Origin: SIG636 sp045592105
Lineage (GTDB): Bacteria > Bacillota > Clostridia > Oscillospirales > CAG-382
DNA length: 58,528 bases
Reading direction: 5' to 3'
Assembly: GCA_045592105.1 (NCBI GenBank)
Contig: JAZNUB010000046.1
Coordinates: forward strand, 1 to 58,528
Shown: positions 16,528-23,961 of the stretch, piece after piece
How positions within the stretch are numbered: position 1 is the first letter of the stretch
How the letters are laid out: each line of letters begins with the position of its first letter
The notes under the pieces: generated by a model
Told to the model about the DNA's origin: nothing
What the model saw: only the letters and a program-made list of their open reading frames with translations
Databases searched by the model: none
Made by a program: the position numbers and the translations under genes

Positions 16528-18406
16528 GTACCTTCCTCTTCTGATAATCGGCGCGCTGATAGGTGTTTTTACGCTGATTTTTTCCGTGGCATACGCTACG
16601 ATGAAAAACAAAAAGGAAAACATTGGCTTTGACAGAAATATGAAGGACAGCGAAATAATACGCCGCCTGCTTGTTTACGCAAAGCCACATACAAAAAGCT
16701 TTGTTTTTGTTGGCATAACGATGCTGTTTTCCATTGCCTACGATATTATCGCACCGCTTTTGGTTGGAAGCATCGAAGAAATGGTTAAGGGAGATTTTGA
16801 ACTTAAAAGGCTTTACACCTTTGTTGGAGTGTATTGCAGTATCCTTGTTATTTCCCTTGTTTGCACTTATTTGCAGATGGTGATATTGCAAAAAACGGGG
16901 CAACGCATTATGTCCGCCTTGAGAGAGGATTTGTTTGTTCATATCCAATCGCTCTCACACGGGCAGCTTAATTTGATGCCTGTGGGCAAGCTGGTTACAC
17001 GCGTTACCAACGATACAAACGCCGTTTCCATGCTGTTTACAAACATACTTGTAAACCTTTTTAAAAACATTTTTATTATCATTGGCGTGCTTGTGGCAAT
17101 GCTTTGCTTAAACTATATGCTAACGCTTATGGTGCTTTGCTTTGTGCCGTTTATTGTTTTGTTTACGGTTATCTTCCGCAAATTCACGCGTAAGGCTTTT
17201 AGGCAGGTTAAAAACTGCACTACCGATATAAACACCTTCCTTTCCGAAAATCTTTCCGGCATCAAGGTAACGCAAATATTTAACAGAGAGAACAAAAAGC
17301 TTGACGAGTTTTCGGATAAAAACCAAAAGCTTCAAAAGGCTAAGCGCCACCAAATATTTGTGTTCAGCGTTTTTAGACCTACCGTGTATATGCTTTACGT
17401 TTCAACGGTGCTTTGCCTGTTTTATATAAGCGCGAAGGGGTATATCGATGGTACAAGCTTCCTAGGGCAAACGATAACGGGCGGTATTGTTGTTACTTTT
17501 TATATGTATATCAACAAGTTCTTCAACCCCATACAAAGCCTTGCAGAGCAGTTTAACTGGCTGCAAAGCGCTTTTGCCTCCTCTGAAAAGATTTTTTCCG
17601 TTATGGATATAAAGCCGATCGTTGAGGATAGCGAGGATGCTGTGGCGCCCGAACATATCAAGGGCGATATAGAGTTTCGCAACGTGTGGTTTGCCTACGT
17701 TGACGAAGAATGGGTGCTTAAGGACGTTTCCTTCCACGTGAAGCCCAGTGAAACCGTGGCGTTTGTTGGCTCAACGGGGTCGGGCAAATCAACAATTCTG
17801 TCTTTGATATGCCGCAACTACGATATTAACAAGGGGCAAATACTTATAGACGGTATTGATATACGCAAGATAAAGATATCCGTGCTTAGAAAGCACTTTG
17901 GGCAAATGCTACAGGACGTGTTTTTGTTTTCAGGCACTATAAAAAGCAACATTGCCCTGCGCGAGGATAGCTTTACAGACGAGCAGATAATGGAAGCTTG
18001 CCGTTACGTTAACGCCGATAGCTTTATCAATAAGTTAGAGCACGGGCTTTACGAGCCTGTTAGAGAGCGCGGAAACAACTTTTCCGCTGGTCAACGCCAG
18101 CTTTTGTCCTTTGCGCGCACGGTTATACATAAGCCGTCTGTTATGATACTTGACGAGGCAACAGCAAACATTGATACGGAAACAGAAATACTTATACAAA
18201 GCTCGCTTGAAAAGATGATGAACATAGGCACAATGCTTATGGTAGCGCACAGGCTATCAACCATACGCAACGCCGATAACATCATATTGTTATCCCACGG
18301 CGAGATAAAAGAGCAAGGCACGCACCAAGAGCTGTTGACGCAAAAAGGCAGGTATTACAGGCTTTACACGCTGCAAAGCCACAAAGAGCAAATAAACGCA
18401 AAATAA
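16520..18406 (+). CDS. Heterodimeric ABC exporter, subunit B (catalytic site intact)
   Basis: 628 residues. The first about 50 residues hold an extra hydrophobic segment (MREYLPLLIIGALIGVFTLI) ahead of the six-helix exporter domain. The ATPase domain has Walker A GSTGSGKS from 417, Walker B MILDEATANID with catalytic E546, and H-loop VAHRLST. Its signature is FSAGQRQLL rather than LSGGQ. In heterodimeric exporters the degenerate site is formed by the Walker B of one subunit and the signature of the other; here D505 of subunit A would pair with this altered signature, so the two changes match. ATG 16520 follows AAAGGAGGTGAAG inside the end of subunit A. Confidence 0.9.
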   Translation: MREYLPLLIIGALIGVFTLIFSVAYATMKNKKENIGFDRNMKDSEIIRRLLVYAKPHTKSFVFVGITMLFSIAYDIIAPLLVGSIEEMVKGDFELKRLYTFVGVYCSILVISLVCTYLQMVILQKTGQRIMSALREDLFVHIQSLSHGQLNLMPVGKLVTRVTNDTNAVSMLFTNILVNLFKNIFIIIGVLVAMLCLNYMLTLMVLCFVPFIVLFTVIFRKFTRKAFRQVKNCTTDINTFLSENLSGIKVTQIFNRENKKLDEFSDKNQKLQKAKRHQIFVFSVFRPTVYMLYVSTVLCLFYISAKGYIDGTSFLGQTITGGIVVTFYMYINKFFNPIQSLAEQFNWLQSAFASSEKIFSVMDIKPIVEDSEDAVAPEHIKGDIEFRNVWFAYVDEEWVLKDVSFHVKPSETVAFVGSTGSGKSTILSLICRNYDINKGQILIDGIDIRKIKISVLRKHFGQMLQDVFLFSGTIKSNIALREDSFTDEQIMEACRYVNADSFINKLEHGLYEPVRERGNNFSAGQRQLLSFARTVIHKPSVMILDEATANIDTETEILIQSSLEKMMNIGTMLMVAHRLSTIRNADNIILLSHGEIKEQGTHQELLTQKGRYYRLYTLQSHKEQINAK

Positions 18407-18409
18407 ATA

Positions 18410-18438
18410 TTGATTATTTTAAGATTTTGCATTATAAT
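18410..18438 (+). promoter_or_regulatory. Promoter of the DUF1508 gene
   Basis: TTGATT (18410-18415), 17 bp, TATAAT (18433-18438), directly after the exporter genes. Confidence 0.7.
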
Positions 18439-18466
18439 CATATTATAAAAATAACGGAGGTTTGTT

Positions 18467-18835
18467 ATGGGAAAATTTGTTATTCGCAATACTAACACAG
18501 GTATTAAGTTTGACCTTAAGGCAGGCAATGGCGAGGTTATCGCTACTTCTGAGGTTTATACCACCTTGGATGCTTGCAAAAACGGTATCGCAAGCGTTGA
18601 AAAGAACGCACCCGTTGCAGGCGTAGAAAACCAAACTGTTGAGGGTTATGAAGCAGCTAAATGCCCCAAGTTTGAGATTTATACCGACAAAGCAGGTGAA
18701 TATCGTTTCCGTCTTAAAGCAACCAACGGTCAGGTTATCGCAGTTAGCGAAGGCTACAAGTCTCTTGCAAGCTGTGAAAACGGCGTTGAAAGCGTTAAGA
18801 AAAACGCTGTTGATGCAAAGGTTGTAGAGGAATAA
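18467..18835 (+). CDS. DUF1508 (YegP-family) tandem-repeat protein
   Basis: 122 residues with two copies of the DUF1508 module: KFVIRNTNTGIKFDLKAGNG...VIATSEVYTTLDACKNGIASV and then KFEIYTDKAGEYRFRLKATN...VIAVSEGYKSLASCENGVESV. Each ends in a helix with the conserved (C)xNGI/V pattern. YegP-type proteins are small, abundant, cytosolic and of unknown function, sometimes linked to stress. The tandem arrangement gives an internal pseudo-dimer. It has its own promoter and is followed after 3 nt by a 74-codon gene. Confidence 0.85.
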   Translation: MGKFVIRNTNTGIKFDLKAGNGEVIATSEVYTTLDACKNGIASVEKNAPVAGVENQTVEGYEAAKCPKFEIYTDKAGEYRFRLKATNGQVIAVSEGYKSLASCENGVESVKKNAVDAKVVEE

Positions 18836-18838
18836 TTT

Positions 18839-19063
18839 ATGGGCTTCGATATCAAAGCAAAAATTTCTGAAATAGTTGATAAAATCAAAAACGACAAGGA
18901 TTTGATGGCTAAGTTCAAGGCTAACCCCGAAGCAACAATTGAAGGGCTTGTTGGTGTTGATATACCCAACGGTATGTTTGACAAGGTTGTGGATGGTGTT
19001 AAAAGCGGCATAGTTGCCGACAAGGCTAAGGATGCACTTGGCTCCATTAAGAAGCTGTTTTAA
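18839..19063 (+). CDS. Small helical protein of unknown function
   Basis: 74 residues, probably all helical with a conserved-looking centre (LMAKFKANPEATIEGLVGVD) and a C-terminal SIKKLF. The FKANPEATIEGLVG core superficially recalls Nif11/nitrile-hydratase leader modules, which also have a short helix, a loop and a Gly, but there is no GG cleavage site and no modification or export gene nearby beyond the general exporter upstream. I do not assign a function. It is probably co-expressed with the DUF1508 protein, 3 nt upstream. Confidence 0.65.
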   Translation: MGFDIKAKISEIVDKIKNDKDLMAKFKANPEATIEGLVGVDIPNGMFDKVVDGVKSGIVADKAKDALGSIKKLF

Positions 19064-19077
19064 GCATAATAAAAATT

Positions 19078-19220
19078 GGGGCTGTCTCATAGCATTAACA
19101 AATTGTGAACGCTATGTGCAACCTTAACAAAAAAATCAAGGGCATTATTTGGCTGCCCTTGATTTTTTTTGTTGCTTTTGTATATGGTTTTATCTCAAAA
19201 TTTCAATTTGAGACAGCCCC
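19078..19220. mobile_element. MITE-like element with 12-bp terminal inverted repeats
   Basis: A 143-bp segment bounded by GGGGCTGTCTCA (19078-19089) and its exact complement TGAGACAGCCCC (19209-19220). It contains no coding frame. In the middle, AATCAAGGGCA pairs with TGCCCTTGATT and is followed by eight Ts, so it also works as a terminator between the convergent genes. GGGGCTGTCTCA-type ends are typical of some IS families and of their non-autonomous derivatives. No clear target duplication is visible. Confidence 0.65.
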
Positions 19221-19226
19221 ATAATT

Positions 19227-19958
19227 TTATATTTCAGGCTTAAACGATGGCATAAGTTGTAGCTTAAACAGGTTTGCTTTATGCTTCTTGTCTATCAGAG
19301 CTTTCTTATCGGCATCCTCTATCTCGCCCGTGCGGATATACCTATCCAGCTCTGCATAAGTAAACCCAAGGTTATCCTCGTCGGTTTTCCCGCACAGCCC
19401 GTCTATCGGCACCTTCTCAACAAGCTCATAAGGCAAGCCAAGCAAATGCCCTATCTGCTTCATTTCCGCAACGGTTAGGTTGGAGCATGGGCTGAAATCG
19501 CCCGCCGCATCACCATACCGCGTGGAATAGCCAACAAAATCCTCGGAAAGGTTGCAGGTATTTGCAACGCGCCCGTTGTTGGATTGGCTTACCGCATACA
19601 GCACCGTCATACGCACTCTCGGCGGTACGTTTTGGCGGGTTTGAGCCGTTATCTCCATGCCTGCGGGCATATTTTCCAGCACGCCTTTAACTGCATCCTC
19701 TATATTAACAACGTAATGCTTTATACCTAAATGGTTTACAAGCTGATAGGCACAATCTATATCGTGCTGTTCGCCGCAAGGCATAAGAACACCTATAACG
19801 CGCTCCTTACCAAGCGCCTCCGCGCACAAAGCCGCAACGATTGAAGAATCCTTACCGCCCGATATACCAACAACGGCATTACAGCCCTTTCCGTTTTCCT
19901 CAAAAAACTGCTTTATCCATTCAACACACTCGTTTTTCACCTTCAAAGCATCAAACAT
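19227..19958 (-). CDS. nadE: Ammonia-dependent NAD+ synthetase
   Basis: 243 residues. It amidates nicotinic acid adenine dinucleotide to NAD+ using ATP and ammonia. The PP-loop VVGISGGKDSSIVAALCAEA is intact, as are the active-site stretches QTRQNVPPRVRMTVLYAV and STRYGDAAGDFSPCSNLTVAEM and the C-terminal KKHKANLFK. It lacks the N-terminal glutaminase domain, so ammonia is the direct donor. ATG 19958 overlaps the last base of the preceding gene's stop codon, so it is translationally coupled to the secreted dockerin protein, an unusual partner. Confidence 0.92.
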   Translation of the reverse strand: MFDALKVKNECVEWIKQFFEENGKGCNAVVGISGGKDSSIVAALCAEALGKERVIGVLMPCGEQHDIDCAYQLVNHLGIKHYVVNIEDAVKGVLENMPAGMEITAQTRQNVPPRVRMTVLYAVSQSNNGRVANTCNLSEDFVGYSTRYGDAAGDFSPCSNLTVAEMKQIGHLLGLPYELVEKVPIDGLCGKTDEDNLGFTYAELDRYIRTGEIEDADKKALIDKKHKANLFKLQLMPSFKPEI

Positions 19959-21247
19959 TATGCACCCTCCTGTGTTTTGTTCTTTATTACAAGCTTTAGC
20001 TTTTTATAATCCGTTGTGCTTTGCATACCATCACCATTAACGTCCGCGGCGTACAAAAAATGCGCCTTTGGAGCGTCCCCCATCAATATCCCTTGCAGAG
20101 CTGCACAATCGGCGGTTGATACAAGCCCATCGCCGTTTACGTCACCGCTTAGTACTATTATCGCGGAGTAAACAACGCTTTCACCTTCGGTTATATTGAT
20201 AATCGTACCTGTTTTTATGCTTTCGTTATCCGCTATATCACAGCTTATTCCTTCGTTTGAAAACAGCTTACCCAAATCCTCTGCTTTAACGCCTACGGGC
20301 AACCCGAAAACATAGCCGTTTTTGGCATAAACGCCCTCCGTATCAGATGCAAGTTGTGGAGCTTGCTTTGTATAATACGTATATGCTAAGCTAATATACC
20401 CTACCTTACCGTTGTATATTACCCTGCCCCATTCTCCGTTTATTTCCGCAACGTATATCTGCGCGCCTGTGCTTATCGTGTCAAGCCACGTGCTTTCCGT
20501 GCTTGCTCTTTCGCGCAATCTTAAATTCGTGGTGATTGTATAAATGCCGTCGGTACGTTCGGTTGGCTCATACGGGGTTTGAGAATACTCCAGCCTTTCA
20601 GGATAATTGCAAGGCATATTGGCATGCACTATACCGCGATACGCATAGTTTGCAAACGAAAGCCAAGTATAGGTTTTGGTTGATACTATACAGCTTGCTT
20701 GTGGAATACCGTTGCCGCCGGAATTGCATTGGTAAACGGTAAAGCCGTTTTCGTTTTGTGACAGCAGTATCACCGAATGCTGTGAAGATGCAAGCTTAAA
20801 CCTTATATGCGCGCCCGGCTTTAGCTTTGAAAACAACTGCTTTACAGCCGTTTCCGTTACCTGCCCATAGCTTAACGTGCCCGCATTATAATACAAATCG
20901 GGGTTTAGCTGTGGATGGTCTATAAACCCAAAAAGACGGTAAAAGCAATATCTTGCAAAGCCTATGCACTGCACCGCAAGCAAATCCACCTGCACACCGT
21001 CTATATTCACATATCGCGTGCAATTGCAATAAACGCCGTTTGCAACACAGTCTACAGCAGAATTTTCGTGGCAAACGCACGCTTGACCGTTTTTGGTAAA
21101 ATATGTACCCGGCATATATTCCGCAAAAGGTATGGAAATATCCCCTATTAAAGTATACCCGTCATTATATGCATAAGCATTTTCGCACTTTATATTCGGA
21201 ACAAGCAATATCGCACACAGAAAAATACATAACGTATATTTTATCAT
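19958..21247 (-). CDS. Secreted papain-like (NlpC/P60 or CHAP type) protein with SH3b and dockerin domains
   Basis: About 429 residues. Signal peptide at 1-27 (IKYTLCIFLCAILLVPN). Catalytic-type domain at about 40-225 with a Cys-rich insert (CVCH...CNC), a candidate nucleophile C94 in VQCIGFARYCFYRLFG and candidate H157 in SQHSVILLSQ. Bacterial SH3 domain at about 236-300 (LRLRERASTESTWLDTI, GEWGRVIYNGKVGYIS). C-terminal type I dockerin with two calcium loops, SGDVNGDGLVSTADCAALQG and AADVNGDGMQSTTDYKKLKL. Likely a cell-wall-directed hydrolase that attaches to a cohesin. Start may be ATG 21247 or TTG 21253 relative to GGAGGTGG. Activity is inferred, not proven. Confidence 0.75.
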   Translation of the reverse strand: MIKYTLCIFLCAILLVPNIKCENAYAYNDGYTLIGDISIPFAEYMPGTYFTKNGQACVCHENSAVDCVANGVYCNCTRYVNIDGVQVDLLAVQCIGFARYCFYRLFGFIDHPQLNPDLYYNAGTLSYGQVTETAVKQLFSKLKPGAHIRFKLASSQHSVILLSQNENGFTVYQCNSGGNGIPQASCIVSTKTYTWLSFANYAYRGIVHANMPCNYPERLEYSQTPYEPTERTDGIYTITTNLRLRERASTESTWLDTISTGAQIYVAEINGEWGRVIYNGKVGYISLAYTYYTKQAPQLASDTEGVYAKNGYVFGLPVGVKAEDLGKLFSNEGISCDIADNESIKTGTIINITEGESVVYSAIIVLSGDVNGDGLVSTADCAALQGILMGDAPKAHFLYAADVNGDGMQSTTDYKKLKLVIKNKTQEGA

Positions 21248-21271
21248 CCGCAATATAACCACCTCCCCACC

Positions 21272-21300
21272 ATATTAACACATTTTTCGTCTCAAAGCAA
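21272..21300 (-). promoter_or_regulatory. Promoter of the dockerin-nadE operon
   Basis: On the minus strand TTGCTT (complement of 21295-21300), 17 bp, TAATAT (complement of 21272-21277), just upstream of GGGGAGGTGG. Confidence 0.55.
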
Positions 21301-21329
21301 TAATATAAAAAAGATAATTAAAAAAACGC

Positions 21330-21358
21330 TTGACAACGCGGCAAAGCTGTGGTATTAT
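21330..21358 (+). promoter_or_regulatory. Promoter of the tRNA-Ser pair
   Basis: TTGACA (21330-21335), 17 bp, TATTAT (21353-21358), 16 bp before the first tRNA. Confidence 0.75.
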
Positions 21359-21374
21359 TACTTTTGCAGTTCAC

Positions 21375-21463
21375 GGAGAGATGTCCGAGCGGTTTAAGGA
21401 GCTGGTCTTGAAAACCAGTGACCCGGCAACGGGCCGTGGGTTCGAATCCCACTCTCTCCGCCA
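21375..21463 (+). tRNA. tRNA-Ser (anticodon TGA)
   Basis: Acceptor GGAGAGA...TCTCTCC with encoded CCA (21461-21463). Anticodon arm CTGGTCTTGAAAACCAG gives TGA. A long class II variable arm (GACCCGGCAACGGGCC) and the T-arm GTGGGTTCGAATCCCAC are all present. It reads UCA and other UCN codons. Confidence 0.95.
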
Positions 21464-21507
21464 CCTTTTTACCGTGAACAGCGAAATAGCTTTTATATTT
21501 TCACTAT

Positions 21508-21597
21508 GGAGAAGTACTCAAGTGGTGAAGAGGCGCCCCTGCTAAGGGTGTAGGTCGTTCACGCGGCGCAAGGGTTCAAATCCCTTCTTCTCCGCCA
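21508..21597 (+). tRNA. tRNA-Ser (anticodon GCT)
   Basis: Acceptor GGAGAAG...CTTCTCC with encoded CCA (21595-21597). The anticodon loop within CCCCTGCTAAGGG gives GCT. A long variable arm and the T-arm AGGGTTCAAATCCCT are present. It reads AGC/AGU codons. It lies 44 bp after tRNA-Ser(TGA) and is presumably in the same transcript. Confidence 0.95.
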
Positions 21598-21605
21598 ACA
21601 AAAAA

Positions 21606-21637
21606 CGCAATTCCGATACAAAGGGATTGCGGTTTTT
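21606..21637 (+). terminator. Terminator after the tRNA genes
   Basis: CGCAATTCC pairs with GGGATTGCG (one G-U), followed by GTTTTTGATTTTTT. Confidence 0.7.
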
Positions 21638-21686
21638 GATTTTTTGTGTTATAATGATGGTATCAATTAAAAATGGAGGTATTATT

Positions 21687-22115
21687 ATGAAAATCTTCAA
21701 ACCTCAAGATTGTAAAACGACACCTCGTGCCGATATGTTCTTGCCCGATTTTTTGAAATATTTCGGTTTCTTTCTGGATGCTGTGGCAGTAGCATTTTTG
21801 GTTGCAACATTTATTACGCAAATCTGGGGATTGATTATCGGCGTTCTTATTTGCGGAGGACTCGGTATTGCCGCGTGGCTTTGCTGGAAAAATCAAACAA
21901 TTAGGATTGTTGACGATGATACTTTTGAGCACACGACCTTTTTAGGTAAAACAACTGTGTATCGCTTTTCTGACATAAAGGAATTGCGCGTAAATCAAGA
22001 TTCAATGACTTTGATTTTAGCTAATGGAAAAGTACATATAGAGTCTATGGTTCATATGTCTGAAACGCTTGCTAACAAGATAGATCAAGCGATAAATAAA
22101 AACGATACCCCTTAA
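21687..22115 (+). CDS. Membrane protein with PH-like C-terminal domain
   Basis: 142 residues. Two adjacent membrane helices at about 27-65 (FFLDAVAVAFLVATFITQIW and LIIGVLICGGLGIAAWLCW) are followed by a beta-rich domain (IRIVDDDTFEHTTFLGKTTV, then YRFSDIKELRVNQDSMTLIL) ending in a helix, the plan of small PH-like/bPH2 membrane proteins. No catalytic motif is visible. ATG 21687 follows ATGGAGGTATTATT. A promoter (TATAAT near 21650) lies within the tRNA terminator region and a strong terminator follows, so it is monocistronic. Function unknown. Confidence 0.7.
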   Translation: MKIFKPQDCKTTPRADMFLPDFLKYFGFFLDAVAVAFLVATFITQIWGLIIGVLICGGLGIAAWLCWKNQTIRIVDDDTFEHTTFLGKTTVYRFSDIKELRVNQDSMTLILANGKVHIESMVHMSETLANKIDQAINKNDTP

Positions 22116-22452
22116 AATTTTGTATCAAAATTAGGGTTATTAGCTAACAAAAAACGCACTTTTGTCTACTGACGAAAGTGCGTTTTTTGAATGGTGTTTG
22201 CCTTTGGCAAATGATGTTGCCTGCGGCAAATGATGACGGCTATTCCTAATGATGCGCGGCTTCGCCACGTTTTGGGGCAAACATCGCATCATTGCGAAAC
22301 GAAGTGGAGTAACATCATCTTTGCGAAGCAAATGCATCATATCGCCGCAGGCGATGCATCATTAAGATATACAAGGCTACGCCTTGATTTATTTACGAAA
22401 GTGTGGTACAGTCTAACCGATAAATATGAATTTGACGAAGGAGGACAACACA
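22116..22452. repeat. Terminator and array of mini-hairpin repeats
   Basis: This gene-free stretch first holds a terminator (ACGCACTTTTGTC 22154-22166 with GACGAAAGTGCGT 22171-22183, then T6). From about 22194 to 22393 comes an array of at least six short palindromes, most with three-base loops: TTTGCC/GGCAAA, TTGCC-TGC-GGCAA, GGC-TTC-GCC, TTTGC-GAA-GCAAA, ATCGCC-GCA-GGCGAT and AAGGC-TAC-GCCTT. They are separated by near-constant linkers built from ATGATG/CATCAT. Stem sequences differ while linkers are kept. The same type of array occurs at 58240-58375. Confidence 0.7.
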
Positions 22453-23001
22453 ATGAAAAAAGCATTAATTATTCTTGTTGCCGTTATGGCTTTATTATGT
22501 TTATGCTCCTGCAATGTAAAGCAAGAGGTATATACCGTAAATGAAAACGGCATAACGTACACCGTTGATACCAAAAGCTTAACCGTATCCGATGGCGAAA
22601 ACACATATAAATACACCATAAGCGGAAGCGCAAATAACTACACAATAACGCTTATCTACCCCAACGGCGGTGAGTACACATACCAAAAGCAAGGCAACGG
22701 CTTTTATTCGGGCTTAGGCAGCATTGATGGCAGCTACAACACAGAAGAATTTGCAAACGGGCTTGACCTTTGCCGAGTGCTTGAAAAAGAAGCCCCTGCA
22801 AAATCATTTAATATCGGTGCGTTTGGTACTGTATTTTTACTTGCGGTTGGAATTTTTAATACATTCTTCCCCAACGTTTCTATGTATTTTTCACACGGCT
22901 GGCTATTTAAAAAAGCTGAACCTACGCGGTTTGCGCTTAATATGTGCCGCGTTAGCGGTGTTTTGTGCATTATTTTGGCTTTAGCTTTTATTTTTGTGTA
23001 A
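22453..23001 (+). CDS. Lipoprotein with C-terminal membrane segments (DUF6199-like end)
   Basis: 182 residues. Signal peptide II with lipobox ALLCLCSC near residue 20. An extracellular beta-rich part (VYTVNENGITYTVDTKSLTV, YKYTISGSANNYTITLIYP, then NGGEYTYQKQGNGFYSG) is followed by two C-terminal hydrophobic segments (GAFGTVFLLAVGIFNTFFP and VSGVLCIILALAFIFV) with YFSHGWLFKKAEPTRFALN between them. That C-terminal block recurs in small clostridial membrane proteins. Start follows GAAGGAGG. Function unknown; single gene following the mini-hairpin array. Confidence 0.65.
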   Translation: MKKALIILVAVMALLCLCSCNVKQEVYTVNENGITYTVDTKSLTVSDGENTYKYTISGSANNYTITLIYPNGGEYTYQKQGNGFYSGLGSIDGSYNTEEFANGLDLCRVLEKEAPAKSFNIGAFGTVFLLAVGIFNTFFPNVSMYFSHGWLFKKAEPTRFALNMCRVSGVLCIILALAFIFV

Positions 23002-23028
23002 AAAATCCCATTTTTTCTAAAAAAACTA

Positions 23029-23057
23029 TTGCAAAACGGTTTAATTGGTGGTATACT
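23029..23057 (+). promoter_or_regulatory. Promoter of rpsB-tsf
   Basis: TTGCAA (23029-23034), 17 bp, TATACT (23052-23057). Confidence 0.75.
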
Positions 23058-23063
23058 CATAAG

Positions 23064-23187
23064 GCTGTGAATTTGCGCGTTTGGCGCTATACAGCAATAC
23101 ACACGGCGTTCTGCGGGCAAGGTCGCTATCAGTTAGCGGTGCAACCGTAAATTCAAAAACGTCGGTGGTAAAACCTTGGAGGACATT
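23064..23187 (+). promoter_or_regulatory. Structured rpsB leader, candidate autoregulatory RNA
   Basis: About 120 nt of untranslated leader precede rpsB. GAATTT (near 23070) can pair with AAATTC (near 23149) to close the region, and inside it CGCTA-TCAGT-TAGCG forms a clean hairpin near 23123-23137. Leaders of ribosomal protein operons often bind their own product (here S2). I cannot match it to a named class by eye. Confidence 0.4.
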
Positions 23188-23919
23188 ATGTCAGTTATCT
23201 CTATGAAACAACTGCTTGAAGCAGGCGTGCACTTCGGTCACCAGACCAGAAGATGGAACCCCAAAATGGCTGAGTACATCTTCACCGAAAGAAACGGCAT
23301 CTACATTATCGACCTTCAGAAGACCGTTAAGAAGGTTGAAGAAGCGTATATGTTCGTTCGTGACACCGTTCTTAACGGTGGTGAGGTTCTCTTTGTTGGT
23401 ACAAAGAAGCAGGCTCAGGATGCTATCAAGGACGAAGCTTTGAGAGCAGAAATGTACTACGTTAACGTTCGTTGGCTTGGTGGTATGCTTACCAACTTCA
23501 AGACTATTAAGAAGAGCATTGCTCGTCTTCACAATCTTGAAAAGATGGCTACCGACGGTACTTTTGACCTTCTCCCCAAGAAGGAAGTTGCTGCTCTTCA
23601 GAAGGAAATTTCTGACCTTGAGCGTAACCTTGGCGGTATAAAGAATATGAAGGGCTTGCCCTCCGCTATCTTTATAGTTGACCCCAAGAAGGAAAAGAAC
23701 GCTGTTGCTGAAGCTCGCAAGCTTGGTATCCCCGTTGTTGCTATCGTTGACACCAACTGCGATCCTGACGAAGTTGATTACGTTATCCCCGGTAATGATG
23801 ACGCTATCCGCGCTATCAAGCTTATCGCTTCCGTTATGACCGATGCTATCCTTGAAGGCAAGCAGGGCGAACAGTTTACAGACGATTCCAGCGAAGAAGC
23901 TGCTGAAGACGCTGAATAA
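23188..23919 (+). CDS. rpsB: 30S ribosomal protein S2
   Basis: 243 residues. Family blocks MKQLLEAGVHFGHQTRRWNP, YIIDLQKTVKKVEEAY, FVGTKKQAQDAIKDEA, RWLGGMLTNFKTIKKSI and IPVVAIVDTNCDPDEVDYVI, IPGNDDAIRAIKLI are intact; the C-terminus is an acidic tail (EEAAEDAE). S2 joins the 30S platform late and contacts S1/mRNA. ATG 23188 follows TTGGAGGACATT. tsf follows, the usual pair. Confidence 0.96.
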   Translation: MSVISMKQLLEAGVHFGHQTRRWNPKMAEYIFTERNGIYIIDLQKTVKKVEEAYMFVRDTVLNGGEVLFVGTKKQAQDAIKDEALRAEMYYVNVRWLGGMLTNFKTIKKSIARLHNLEKMATDGTFDLLPKKEVAALQKEISDLERNLGGIKNMKGLPSAIFIVDPKKEKNAVAEARKLGIPVVAIVDTNCDPDEVDYVIPGNDDAIRAIKLIASVMTDAILEGKQGEQFTDDSSEEAAEDAE

Positions 23920-23961
23920 TTATTTTAATATTTTTTGATAATAAGAAAGGAATTTGTATAT

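Noticed and set aside
22194..22393. CRISPR array
   Set aside because: Units are irregular in length, the constant parts are 6-13 bp linkers, the variable parts are themselves palindromes, and no cas gene is present.
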